From Streptomyces sp. WAC05374 (GTDB lineage Bacteria > Actinomycetota > Actinomycetes > Streptomycetales > Streptomycetaceae), in the NCBI RefSeq assembly GCF_004353505.1, contig NZ_SMNQ01000010.1:165736-229735 (forward strand): DNA of 64,000 bases, written 5' to 3'. Below, in pieces: positions 1 to 7,499 of the stretch; positions within the stretch are counted from its first letter, which is position 1, and every line of letters starts with the position of its first letter. Below the pieces are notes generated by a model, which searched no databases, had not been told where the DNA came from, and worked only from the letters and a program-made list of their open reading frames with translations. The position numbers were made by a program, and so were the translations under genes.

Positions 1-141
1 GCAGCGCCTGTTCCTTGACAACTGCATGGGGATAACGCCGCCTCTCCTCGGCCAAGTAGGCGGCCACGCGGACTCCGCGTGATGTACAGCGCGACTTCAG
101 CCTTCTCCGTGGCGCTCTGGCGCTACGGCCGGTTGCCTCCT

Positions 142-190
142 CCGCCCGTCCGGCCTCACGGCTGTACGGGCGGGGCAGAGGGGAGCCGGA
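142..190 (+). promoter_or_regulatory. Hairpin followed by a shared 13-nt motif (copy 1)
   Basis: An 8-bp inverted repeat (142-149 with 166-173, core ccgcccgt/acgggcgg) is followed by gaggggagccgga at 178-190. The same layout, with the identical 13-nt motif, occurs at 3077-3110. Its role is unknown; it lies upstream of the DUF6284 gene group. Confidence 0.5.
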
Positions 191-210
191 TGTTCCGACT
201 TCAACGGCGC

Positions 211-240
211 GCGGCCCCGGTGTCCTACCACCGGGGCCGC
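211..240 (+). terminator. 12-bp perfect stem-loop upstream of the DUF6284 gene
   Basis: gcggccccggtg (211-222) pairs perfectly with caccggggccgc (229-240) across a 6-nt loop. No T-run follows. It sits 38 nt before the start codon of the next gene and could end upstream transcription, attenuate the downstream group or stabilise its mRNA. Confidence 0.6.
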
Positions 241-277
241 TGTCGAGCCGTAGGACCTGCTAGGGAGACCACGACTC

Positions 278-547
278 ATGGAGCCCATCGCTGCACTTCA
301 GGCGGTTGTTACCGCCACCGCGTTCGACGGTGAGCCGTCGAACGCGGAGCTGGACGCGATCGAGCACGAACTGCCGCTGATTCTGGTGGAGGTCGAGTTG
401 CTGGACGCGCAGATCATGACTCTGGACCGGCCGGTCAGTGAGCTGGACGAGCGGCGTATCCGTCGGGCCCGCAACCGCGTCCTGGCTGCCCGCCGGGACC
501 TGACCAACAAGGCCGCCGCGACGCCCCTGCCGGGGGTGGGGGCATGA
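278..547 (+). CDS. DUF6284 family small protein of AICEs
   Basis: This 89-residue acidic protein of unknown function is probably helical, with a central run LLDAQIMTLDRPVSELDERR followed by a basic RRARNRVLAARRDL stretch. From memory it matches the small DUF6284 proteins found in Streptomyces integrative elements. The start is set by an agggag ribosome binding site at 262-267, 10 nt before the ATG. The stop overlaps the next ATG (ATGA, 544-547), so it is translationally coupled to the membrane-protein gene downstream. No catalytic motif or membrane segment is visible. Function is not known. Confidence 0.8.
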   Translation: MEPIAALQAVVTATAFDGEPSNAELDAIEHELPLILVEVELLDAQIMTLDRPVSELDERRIRRARNRVLAARRDLTNKAAATPLPGVGA

Positions 548-993
548 GCCACACCGACACAGCTCTGGCCACTGCTCACACTGAGGTCAAGGCGGAGCTT
601 GCCCGTACGGACACCAAGGCGTCACTGCTGCTGGCGTTCACCGGCGCTGCGCTCGCCGGCGTCTGGACGATCGCCACCAACACCCACCTGCCCATGGCCG
701 CCCTCGCGGTCGGCGGTCTGGGCGTCGCTGTACTGCTGGTCGTGGTGGGCGTGCTGCTGCGGGCGGTCCGGCCCAACCTCGGGGGCGGGGCTGGCTTCCC
801 GCTGTGGGCCACGCTCACCCCGGACGGGATCGAGGCCCACCTGAGCGAGAACGGGAAGGCTGCCGATATCGCGGGCCTGTCGCGGATCGCGGTGGCCAAG
901 TTCACGCGCCTCCAGCGCGCCATCGATCTCACCTACGCCGCCGGCGCCCTGCTGGTCGTCGCCGCCCTCATCGTGCTGGGTGGTGCGGCGTGA
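544..993 (+). CDS. Pycsar-effector-like (DUF5706) integral membrane protein
   Basis: The 149-residue protein has an N-terminal helix ending in ELARTDTKASLLLAFTGAAL, two hydrophobic segments at about residues 27-75 and a third at 130-148. That layout, and especially the TDTKA-hydrophobic start, resembles the PycTM-type effector family (DUF5706), whose known members disrupt membranes when a cyclic pyrimidine nucleotide is made. No cyclase gene is seen in the element, so the protein may instead be a transfer or spread membrane protein of the same fold. It overlaps both neighbours by 4 nt, which points to co-translation with the DUF6284 and DUF2637 genes. Confidence 0.7.
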   Translation: MSHTDTALATAHTEVKAELARTDTKASLLLAFTGAALAGVWTIATNTHLPMAALAVGGLGVAVLLVVVGVLLRAVRPNLGGGAGFPLWATLTPDGIEAHLSENGKAADIAGLSRIAVAKFTRLQRAIDLTYAAGALLVVAALIVLGGAA

Positions 994-1856
994 ACCGGGG
1001 CGGCAAGACCCTGCTCGTCCTCGCCCTGGTGGCCGTGGTCGGCATGGCGTTCCGGGTGTCGTGGAACGCATTGCGGGACGTGGCCCGGGCGGTCGGCGCC
1101 GACAGCACCGCCGCCACGCTCTACCCGTTCGTGGTCGATGGCCTGATGGCCCTCGCCCTGGTCGCCACCCTGGTCCTGACCGACCGCGCCGATAAGCGGT
1201 TCGCGCTGCGGGTGCTGGCCGCCTACACGATCGCCTCATTGGTCCTGAACTACGTGCACGGCCTGGTGCCCGAGCTGCATGGGCGGTCGGTCGACTGGGG
1301 TCGACTGGCCGACTGGGACCCGGCGAACTGGCTGCTCGTGCTGCTGGCGACGTCGCTTCCGGTCGGGTCGATCTATTTCGGCTCCGACCTGGTCGCCAAG
1401 GTGCTCCACCACCGACCGACTCTCCTATCAGGCATGGAGAATTCGGATCAGATCGCCGTGAATCAGTCGATGCCTGACCTGGTGGAGTCGCCCCCCGAGC
1501 CGCCCGCCCCAGTGGTGAAACTGCCGGTCATGGAGCCGGTACCGGTCGACCTGCCGCTCCCGACTGACGAACCTGCCGAGTCGGCCCCGGCCGTAGCGGT
1601 AGCGGCTGCTGAGTCGGCCCGGCCAGTCCGGGCGACCGGTCGGGTGCCGGACGCGGCCCGCAGCACCCGACCGACCCGCACTGCCGACGAGCTGCTGAAC
1701 GAGGCCCGCTCGGTCACCGCCGACTGGCCCGATACCGACCTGACGGCGGAGCGCATCCGTAAGGCGCTGCGGACGTCGGCGGAGAAGGCCCGGGGGCTCC
1801 GGGACACGCTGCGGGCTGAGCGGGCCGCCGACTGTGAGTCGGAGGCGGTGGCATGA
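990..1856 (+). CDS. DUF2637 domain membrane protein, spread-type
   Basis: Read from a GTG overlapping the upstream stop (GTGA at 990-993), the product has 288 residues. The N-terminal half contains hydrophobic segments (about 7-22, 44-62, 72-88 and 110-130), as in DUF2637 proteins of Streptomyces plasmids and AICEs, which are thought to help spread DNA between hyphal compartments. The C-terminal half is rich in proline and alanine and ends in a helical, charged TADELLNEARS...RIRKALR segment that could bind DNA or a partner. It overlaps the next gene by 4 nt. The spread role is inferred from family and context. Confidence 0.8.
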   Translation: MNRGGKTLLVLALVAVVGMAFRVSWNALRDVARAVGADSTAATLYPFVVDGLMALALVATLVLTDRADKRFALRVLAAYTIASLVLNYVHGLVPELHGRSVDWGRLADWDPANWLLVLLATSLPVGSIYFGSDLVAKVLHHRPTLLSGMENSDQIAVNQSMPDLVESPPEPPAPVVKLPVMEPVPVDLPLPTDEPAESAPAVAVAAAESARPVRATGRVPDAARSTRPTRTADELLNEARSVTADWPDTDLTAERIRKALRTSAEKARGLRDTLRAERAADCESEAVA

Positions 1857-2674
1857 CGACCGCGACAACGCCGGTCAAGGCGTTCAGCTTCGGTGGCGGC
1901 TGGCAGTCCATGGCCGCGCTCGTCATGGCCGCCACAGGCGACTTGGACTACCGCACGTTCCTGATGGCCAACGTCGGGGACGACTCCGAGCACCCCGGCA
2001 CGCTGCGCTATCTGCGCCAGTACGCGATGCCGTATGCCGAAGAGCACGGCATCGAGCTGGTGGTCTTGGACCGCGTCATGAAGCGCACCCGCATGGTCCG
2101 CACGCTGTACCAGGATCTGACGCGGGAAGGGTCGCGGTCGCTGAAGATCCCGGTGCGGATGTTGAACGGGGCTCCGGGCACCCGCTCGTGCACAGTCAGC
2201 TTCAAAATCGAGGTCGTCGGCGACGAGCTCAAGCGCCGGGGCGCCAGCAAGAGCAACCCGGCAACCGTCGGGATCGGCATCAACTTGGACGAGATCGGCC
2301 GGGCGAATAAGAGGCGCTGCGAGCCGCATGAGGAGATCGAGTATCCGCTCCTCGAACGCGGTATCCGCCGTATCGACTGCGCGCGCATCATCCGCAGCGC
2401 CGGACTGCCCGTGCCACCTAAGTCGTCGTGCTGGTTCTGTCCCTTCCACCGGCCCGAGACCTGGCATGACATGCGCCGCAACGAGCCTGATCTCTTCGAG
2501 AAGGCATGTCGGCTCGAAGACCTGCTGAACCGCCGGCGCGATGAGCTCGGCAAGGACCACGTCTACCTGATCCGCTTCGCACGGCCCTTGCGCAACGCCA
2601 TCCCCGACGGCGTCGACACCCTGCCCTTCGACGACGAGGACACCGGCTGTGACTCCGGCTGGTGCATGACCTGA
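1853..2674 (+). CDS. PAPS-reductase-like N-type ATP pyrophosphatase
   Basis: The 273-residue protein opens with a PP-loop-like segment AFSFGGGWQSMAAL, the ATP-pyrophosphatase signature of PAPS reductases, DndC and related enzymes, here with G in place of one conserved S. A middle CTVSFK and a C-terminal CWFCPFH hold cysteines that could bind metal or carry sulfur. Family members activate a substrate with AMP before sulfur transfer or reduction; phage and AICE homologues have no proven substrate. The start ATG overlaps the previous stop. It sits in the transfer operon and not beside cysteine-biosynthesis genes, which argues against a role in sulfate assimilation. Confidence 0.75.
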   Translation: MTTATTPVKAFSFGGGWQSMAALVMAATGDLDYRTFLMANVGDDSEHPGTLRYLRQYAMPYAEEHGIELVVLDRVMKRTRMVRTLYQDLTREGSRSLKIPVRMLNGAPGTRSCTVSFKIEVVGDELKRRGASKSNPATVGIGINLDEIGRANKRRCEPHEEIEYPLLERGIRRIDCARIIRSAGLPVPPKSSCWFCPFHRPETWHDMRRNEPDLFEKACRLEDLLNRRRDELGKDHVYLIRFARPLRNAIPDGVDTLPFDDEDTGCDSGWCMT

Positions 2675-2685
2675 AGGAGCCACCC

Positions 2686-3063
2686 ATGGACTCCCAGCCC
2701 GAGATCGCGCGTGTGGTGCAGCTCCCAGACGGCCGATACGTCTACGCCGACCCGGCCAGCATCGTCCCTGCCCAGCAGACCGGCCCGCAGATCGTGCACC
2801 AGCACATCCACCAGGCCGCCCCGGACCGCACGGTCCAGCGCATCGCACTCGGCTCCGGAGTGGGCGCCGGGGCGGTGGCGGCCGGCGTGTACTTCGGCCC
2901 GCTGCTCGTCGGCGCCCTGACCGCCATCGCCGCAAACCTGGCCATCCTCGCCTTCCTGGCCGTCGCCCTGACCTGGGGTGTCGTGACGGTCGTGCGCACG
3001 GTGGGCGGGGCAGAGGGTGCGGCCGCCGTCAGGAACGTGCGCCGGTCCCGTCGCCGTCGCTGA
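2686..3063 (+). CDS. Small AICE membrane protein (DUF6251-like)
   Basis: The 125-residue product starts at an ATG placed 6 nt after a gaaggag ribosome binding site (2673-2679); an earlier in-frame ATG at 2662 lacks such a site. A soluble N-terminus (VQLPDGRYVYADP, then a His-rich VHQHIHQ) is followed by two adjacent hydrophobic segments at about residues 55-77 and 80-103 and a strongly basic tail RRSRRRR. This resembles the DUF6251 family as I recall it, common next to traB in Streptomyces elements. A role in DNA spread or TraB assembly is inferred from position. Confidence 0.75.
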   Translation: MDSQPEIARVVQLPDGRYVYADPASIVPAQQTGPQIVHQHIHQAAPDRTVQRIALGSGVGAGAVAAGVYFGPLLVGALTAIAANLAILAFLAVALTWGVVTVVRTVGGAEGAAAVRNVRRSRRRR

Positions 3064-3076
3064 CGTGCTGCCCGAT

Positions 3077-3110
3077 CCGCCCGACTGCTCGGGCGGTGAG
3101 GGGAGCCGGA
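3077..3110 (+). promoter_or_regulatory. Hairpin followed by a shared 13-nt motif (copy 2)
   Basis: A perfect 8-bp stem (ccgcccga 3077-3084 with tcgggcgg 3089-3096) is followed by gaggggagccgga at 3098-3110, identical to the motif at 178-190. It lies between the DUF6251-like gene and the next small gene, 28 nt before the start codon at 3138. Confidence 0.5.
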
Positions 3111-3137
3111 CAGACCGGCCCCGGAAAGGCACCCGCC

Positions 3138-3323
3138 ATGGGCAAGCACGAGCCGGAACCCAAGCTGACCGCCGGTGAGAAGGCCAAGGTCACGTACTAC
3201 GTGGCCCGGATGTGCAAGCGCAGCATCGCCGGCGAGGACGTCCACCAGGCCGACCTGAAGCGCAAGGTCGACCGCGTCATCGAGAACGCCCGCAAGCGCG
3301 GAACGAAGAACCGCAGCAAGTAA
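3138..3323 (+). CDS. Small basic AICE protein (DUF6257-like)
   Basis: The 61-residue basic protein is probably helical throughout (LTAGEKAKVTYYVARMCKRS, then DLKRKVDRVIENARKR). It resembles the short DUF6257-type proteins of AICEs, whose function is unknown. The ATG at 3138 follows a ggaaagg site at 3123-3129; an upstream in-frame start at 3096 would read through the hairpin and is less likely. It is followed after 23 nt by another very small gene with its own gaaggg site, so the two are probably co-transcribed with traB. Confidence 0.7.
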   Translation: MGKHEPEPKLTAGEKAKVTYYVARMCKRSIAGEDVHQADLKRKVDRVIENARKRGTKNRSK

Positions 3324-3346
3324 CCCGACCCGAAGGGACCACCGCC

Positions 3347-3508
3347 ATGAACAACATCTTCCGCACCCGGCACCGGATCAGCATCGACGGCATTTACGGC
3401 AACTACACCGGCTGGCGCTGCACCTGTGGCGTCCGGGGCCGCGTCTACGGCGGCGCGTACGAGGCCAAGCGGCGCGGTGAGGAGCACGTGCGCAAGTACC
3501 GCGCCTGA
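3347..3508 (+). CDS. Mobile element transfer protein-like small protein
   Basis: This 53-residue basic protein has a predicted strand-rich core IDGIYGNYTGWRCTCGVRGR with a CxC pair, followed by a helix EAKRRGEEHVRKY. Short proteins with this layout (aromatic strands, one or two cysteines, then a helix with His) are usually labelled mobile element transfer protein just upstream of traB. The ATG follows a cgaaggg site at 3331-3337. Nucleic-acid binding is a guess from charge and the CxC pair. Confidence 0.65.
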   Translation: MNNIFRTRHRISIDGIYGNYTGWRCTCGVRGRVYGGAYEAKRRGEEHVRKYRA

Positions 3509-3514
3509 CTTTGC

Positions 3515-3558
3515 CCCGGGGCGGCCGTCACCCGGCCAAGGAAGCCGGCCGCCCCGGG
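3515..3558 (+). terminator. 13-bp perfect stem-loop upstream of traB
   Basis: cccggggcggccg (3515-3527) pairs perfectly with cggccgccccggg (3546-3558) across an 18-nt loop. It ends 45 nt before the traB start and could separate traB expression from the small genes upstream. Confidence 0.6.
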
Positions 3559-3602
3559 CCCATCCACGTCCAGCAACAAGGCCAGACAGGAGTACACCAA
3601 GC

Positions 3603-5672
3603 ATGGCCGACTCTTCCCGCCCCGTGCACCTGCACCCGGTGCCCGACATCGACGATGCGCCGGCCGCGCCGGTGCCGGTGGACAACCCGAACCTTCCCGA
3701 GCCGAAGGTGACCGTCGAGAAGCGCAAGCCGGTGCTCGCCGGGTGGCTGACCAACCGGCGTGACTTCCTGGCCACCGCCCGCCACGCCGGCGCCAACCTC
3801 GGATACGCCAGCCTGTACCACGGGGTGCGGCTGCCGGTGTATGCCGGACGGCTGGCCCTAATGTCCCCGCGGGGCGCTTGCCGGTTCATCGCCTCCACCA
3901 ACCGGTGGGTGTGGGACCGAGAAGCCGCACCGCTTCGGGAGTTCGCCGTCCGTACGGAGGATGTTGAGGAGTACATGCGTCTGGCCCGGTTGCGGTCCGG
4001 TCGCATCCGGCTGCGCGGCTTGGTCACCCTTGTGGCGGCCGTCTTCGGGTTCGGGTTCGCCCTGTGGCTCTACGTCCTGGCCCCGGCCTACTTGTACGCG
4101 TTCGCCGCCGGCGGCGTGCTGCTGCTCGGGTGCGCCGGCCAGCAGCCCGACGCGCCGGTCGTCGGCCCTGCCGTGCTGAAAACCGAAGTGCAGAAGCTCA
4201 CCGGGTCGATCGTGCTGCGCGGGCTGGACTCGATCGGCAACGCGAAGATTTCCGCCGCGATCAAGAAGGGCGGGGAGATGAACGGGCTGCGGTTCGTCTC
4301 CGAAATCGTCCGCGACGGGCCCGGCTACCGCGCCGACCTCGACCTCCCCTACGGGGTGACGCCGGAGGACATCATGGAGGCCCGCAAGCCCCTGGCCTCC
4401 GGTCTGCGCCGCAAGGTCGGCTGCGTGTGGCCCTCCCCCGACCCCAGCGAGCATGAGGGTCGGCTGATCCTGTGGGTGGGGGACAAGCCGATGAACGAGA
4501 CGACCAAACCGGCCTGGCCGCTGCTGAAGTCGGGGCAGGTCGACCTGTTCAAGCCGGTCGTCTTCGGCAACGACCAGCGCATGCGCGACGTCGCAGTGAC
4601 GCTGATGTTCGCGGCCGTCGTCGTCGGCTCCATCCCCCGCATGGGTAAGACGTTCCTTATCCGGCTTCTCTTGCTCATCGCCGCCCTGGACCCGCGGGCG
4701 GAGCTGCACGCGTTCGACTTCAAGGGCACCGGCGACTTCGGCGCCCTGGAACCGGTCTGCCACCGCTACCGCGCCGGCGAAGACCCCGAAGACATCGCCT
4801 ACGTCCTGGACGCCCTGCGAGAGTTGAAGGGGGAGCTGCGGCGCCGGGCGAAGGTGATCCGGGAGCTCCCGCGCACGCGCTGCCCGGAGTCCAAGGTCAC
4901 GCCGGAGCTGGCGAGTGACAAGAGTCTGGGGCTGCACCCGATCGTGGTCGGGCTGGATGAATGCCAGGTCGCGTTCGAGCACGACGAGCACGGCGGCGAG
5001 ATCGAGGCGATCTGCACCGACCTGGTCAAGCGCGGCCCCGCGCTCGGCATTGTCGCCATGTTCGGCACCCAGCGCCCCGACGCCAAGTCCCTGCCCACCG
5101 GGATCAGCGCGAACGCGGTGCTGCGGTTCTGCCTGAAGGTCATGGGACAGCCGGCTAACGACATGGTGCTGGGAACGTCGATGTACAAGGCCGGATACCG
5201 GGCCACCATGTTCTCCCGCTCCGACCGGGGCATCTGCTGGATGGCCGGCGAAGGCGACGACCCCAAGATCGTGGCCTCCGCCTTCGTCGACGCGGTCGCC
5301 GCCGGGCAGGTCGTGGCCCGGGCGCGGAAGCTCCGCGAGGAGTACGGCAACGTCACCGGTCACGCCATCGGCAAGGGCCCGGAGAAGACCAGCACCACAG
5401 ACATCCTCGCCGACGTCTTGGACGTCATCCCCGCCGGGGAGAAGGCCGTGTGGTGTGAGCGGATCGCCACCCGGCTCGCGGAGCTGCGGCCGGAGACCTA
5501 TGGCGGGTGGAAGGGCGAGAACGTCACCGCCGCACTCAAGCCCTGGGGCATCAAGCCCGGACAGGTCTGGGGCCAGACCGACACCGGCGAGGGCAAGAAC
5601 CGGCGCGGCATCGAACGCACGGCGATCACCGCTGCCATCACACGGCGTGACGCCGACCGGGCCGCTGCCTGA
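3603..5672 (+). CDS. traB: TraB, FtsK/SpoIIIE-type conjugative DNA translocase
   Basis: The 689-residue product has an N-terminal cytoplasmic region, a double hydrophobic segment at about residues 137-177, a Walker A motif GSIPRMGKT (342-350) and a Walker B motif IVVGLDECQ (447-455). TraB proteins form a membrane hexamer that pumps double-stranded element DNA between hyphae, needing no relaxase. The C-terminal 90 residues (DILADVLDVIPAGEKAVWCE onward) look like the winged-helix domain that binds clt repeats in TraB. The ATG at 3603 is set by a caggag site at 3587-3592. A repeat cluster that could be the clt target begins 12 nt after the stop. Confidence 0.93.
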   Translation: MADSSRPVHLHPVPDIDDAPAAPVPVDNPNLPEPKVTVEKRKPVLAGWLTNRRDFLATARHAGANLGYASLYHGVRLPVYAGRLALMSPRGACRFIASTNRWVWDREAAPLREFAVRTEDVEEYMRLARLRSGRIRLRGLVTLVAAVFGFGFALWLYVLAPAYLYAFAAGGVLLLGCAGQQPDAPVVGPAVLKTEVQKLTGSIVLRGLDSIGNAKISAAIKKGGEMNGLRFVSEIVRDGPGYRADLDLPYGVTPEDIMEARKPLASGLRRKVGCVWPSPDPSEHEGRLILWVGDKPMNETTKPAWPLLKSGQVDLFKPVVFGNDQRMRDVAVTLMFAAVVVGSIPRMGKTFLIRLLLLIAALDPRAELHAFDFKGTGDFGALEPVCHRYRAGEDPEDIAYVLDALRELKGELRRRAKVIRELPRTRCPESKVTPELASDKSLGLHPIVVGLDECQVAFEHDEHGGEIEAICTDLVKRGPALGIVAMFGTQRPDAKSLPTGISANAVLRFCLKVMGQPANDMVLGTSMYKAGYRATMFSRSDRGICWMAGEGDDPKIVASAFVDAVAAGQVVARARKLREEYGNVTGHAIGKGPEKTSTTDILADVLDVIPAGEKAVWCERIATRLAELRPETYGGWKGENVTAALKPWGIKPGQVWGQTDTGEGKNRRGIERTAITAAITRRDADRAAA

Positions 5673-5683
5673 CCCGAGCAGCG

Positions 5684-5840
5684 CTGCTAGACCTAGCACC
5701 CACCGCCGCTAGGTCTAGCAGCCCCACTAGCAACCAAAATGCCGCTGATCAGCGAACTAGCGTCTAGCGTCCACCTGCAGCAACCCCCGAAACCCGCCCT
5801 TCACCGGGAGGTCACCCCGTCATGCTCACCGCTAGCGTCC
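5684..5840. repeat. CTAG-rich repeat cluster, candidate clt/TraB recognition locus
   Basis: Eight CTAG tetramers occur within 149 bp (5687, 5693, 5709, 5715, 5727, 5757, 5764 and 5832), although CTAG is rare in high-GC DNA. A perfect 14-bp inverted repeat ctgctagacctagc/gctaggtctagcag lies at 5684-5697 and 5708-5721. The octamer ctagcgtc is repeated directly at 5757, 5764 and 5832. In Streptomyces elements the TraB target (clt) consists of short direct repeats next to traB, so this is the best candidate here. A terminator or regulator site is the alternative. Confidence 0.55.
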
Positions 5841-6046
5841 TCATCCTGGCCACGCTCGCCGGTTACGCACTGTTGTGCGCGGTCAAGCCGTTCGGGCCCT
5901 GCCGCAAGTGCCGCGGCAGCGGCATCCGGGAGGTCCGCAAGGGCTTCAAGATGTGCCGCCGCTGCCACGGTCAGTGCTACCGGCTGCGCGTCGGCCGCCG
6001 GCTGCTCAACACCAGCCGCGAGATCCACCGCACTGGCAGCCGCTGA
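5822..6046 (+). CDS. Small membrane-anchored zinc-ribbon-like protein
   Basis: The 74-residue product has an N-terminal hydrophobic segment (residues 2-21) followed by CRKCRGSG and CRRCHG, two CxxCxG motifs like half of a DnaJ-type zinc finger, and a basic tail. The ATG follows a gggag site at 5806-5810. Proteins of this size with one membrane helix and a CxxC pair are frequent after traB in AICEs. The zinc site is inferred from the motifs and function is unknown. One of the ctagcgtc repeats lies inside its first codons. Confidence 0.7.
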   Translation: MLTASVLILATLAGYALLCAVKPFGPCRKCRGSGIREVRKGFKMCRRCHGQCYRLRVGRRLLNTSREIHRTGSR

Positions 6047-6202
6047 TCAAAGTCATGGGACCGGTGATCACCCGCCTAACGGCAGCCTCGCCGTGCAAGG
6101 GCTCGCCAGCGCAACCACCGGTCCGTGTCCCCAAGCTTGCGAGCACCCGGGGCCCACGCAGCCTACCCAGCCGCCTCACCCAGCCGTCAAAGGAGCTTCG
6201 AC

Positions 6203-6391
6203 ATGGCCGTGACCGTCTCCCTCGTCGCCCTCTTCGGACTCGTCCTGTTCTTCCTGTTCCGCTCCCACAGCCTCAGCGCCGGCAGCGCCTTCACCGCCGG
6301 CGGGTTCGGCTTCTTCCTCGCCTCCACCGGAGCCGCCGAACCCATCAACCAACTCGTCGCCGCGTTCGTGGACGCCATCCCGGTCCTGTAA
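6203..6391 (+). CDS. Small two-helix membrane protein, SpdD-like
   Basis: The 62-residue, very hydrophobic protein has two membrane segments (about 3-20 and 27-47). The start is fixed by an aaaggag site at 6189-6195. It resembles spread-type proteins of Streptomyces elements. It also aligns along its length with the small chromosomal protein at 60256-60450: both begin MA...S, have L-x-AG-x-A at the second helix and then GF-x-LAS before an I-x-x-L tail. The two seem to be one family, one copy carried by the AICE and one resident. No function is known. Confidence 0.7.
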   Translation: MAVTVSLVALFGLVLFFLFRSHSLSAGSAFTAGGFGFFLASTGAAEPINQLVAAFVDAIPVL

Positions 6392-6416
6392 GACGGGACA
6401 GCATCGCGAAGTCCGC

Positions 6417-7442
6417 TTACGGCTGGCTGCTCAGGAGCGGCCAGCCGGCAAAGCCTTCGTCGGCCTGGTAGACCAGCTCCACGTTCACCTCGTCGAGGAG
6501 GTCCTTCACGTCCGCGGTGGGCTCGCTCGGCAACAGGACAGCGGCGCGCAGAGTCTTGCCGTTCGGGATGTGCCGGCGGTAGTCGGCCAACTGGCCGATC
6601 GCCATGCGGACGTTGGCCCGCGTCGTCAGTCCCTTTGCTTCGTACAGGACGTGGTCGGTCGCGTCGTACAGGTCCGGGGTCAGCGCCCCGGGCTCGCCCT
6701 TGATGGTGATCTGGAAGCTGTGCGTCTCATGCCCGGCTGCGGCCAGGTGGGCGGCGAACGCCTTCACGAGTTCGCCTTCGCGGCGCAGCACCTTCCGCTG
6801 TCCCGCGGGGATGTCTGCGACCGTCTCCGGGGTGCTGTGCTGCTCGGCCTTCTTGACCTTAGTTCCGCTCTGCTTCGGCAGGACGACCGGTGCCGGCACG
6901 TCCGCTACAGGGGCGGTGACCTCGATCGCCGTCTGTCCGGCGGCCGGCACCTTGTCGGCCTCCGTCCATGCCGGCGTCGTTCCCTCCGCCGGACGGAAGC
7001 GGAAAACGAGCACGTCGCGCATCACGCCGTTCTGGCCGGGCGCGCGCCGCACGTCATACGGCTTGATCGGGTCCAGCACCATCTGGCCGATGTAGCGCTG
7101 CTGCATCGCACCGCCGCCCGGAACCCTGCCATGCGCGACGAACAGATGCAGCTCACGCTGCTTCTCCACGTGCGTCAGGATCGACCCATTACGGCCGGAC
7201 GGCTTCTGGTCCCCGTTCGCCCCGGCACCGGTGTACAGGTACAGCGGCCCGAACTCATCGTCTTCGGCGCGGCCGTCGAAGGTGTAGCCGTACTCCTCGC
7301 CCGCGGACGGGTCGGAGTACACGAACACCTTGCCGGCATCGTCCGCGGGTTCGATGCCCTGGAACGTCCCACAGCCGTAGGCCGCCGCGATCGCTTCGCG
7401 CGTCGTAATCAGGCCCGGCACAAGATCAACGGTCGTCGTCAT
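6417..7442 (-). CDS. Putative modification-dependent restriction endonuclease (ScoMcrA-type SRA-like plus PD-(D/E)xK)
   Basis: The 341-residue protein has an N-terminal domain (1-150) with YGYTFDG, LYLYTGAGANGDQ and RELHLFV, the pattern I recall for the SRA-like domain of ScoMcrA-type enzymes that read modified DNA. A linker rich in A, P and V follows. The C-terminal domain (220-325) carries a PD-(D/E)xK nuclease signature: E224, PD at 256-257, EAK at 268-270 and GQLADY at 283-288. The predicted role is cleavage of incoming DNA that carries modified bases, a defence cargo. It is the only reverse-strand gene in the element and is convergent with the small-gene group, as expected of an acquired cargo module. 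Activity and recognised modification are not visible. Confidence 0.7.
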   Translation of the reverse strand: MTTTVDLVPGLITTREAIAAAYGCGTFQGIEPADDAGKVFVYSDPSAGEEYGYTFDGRAEDDEFGPLYLYTGAGANGDQKPSGRNGSILTHVEKQRELHLFVAHGRVPGGGAMQQRYIGQMVLDPIKPYDVRRAPGQNGVMRDVLVFRFRPAEGTTPAWTEADKVPAAGQTAIEVTAPVADVPAPVVLPKQSGTKVKKAEQHSTPETVADIPAGQRKVLRREGELVKAFAAHLAAAGHETHSFQITIKGEPGALTPDLYDATDHVLYEAKGLTTRANVRMAIGQLADYRRHIPNGKTLRAAVLLPSEPTADVKDLLDEVNVELVYQADEGFAGWPLLSSQP

Positions 7443-7499
7443 GCCGCGACCCTAACCGCCCCCACTGACACCCGCCCCGGAGATTTCCGCGGCATGGCA

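Noticed and set aside
15..36. TTGACA with gataac as a possible promoter at the window start
   Set aside because: The spacer is only 10 bp, too short for a standard sigma-70-type promoter.
2662..2685. Earlier ATG for the DUF6251-like gene
   Set aside because: It lies inside the preceding gene without a ribosome site, whereas the ATG at 2686 has gaaggag at good spacing.
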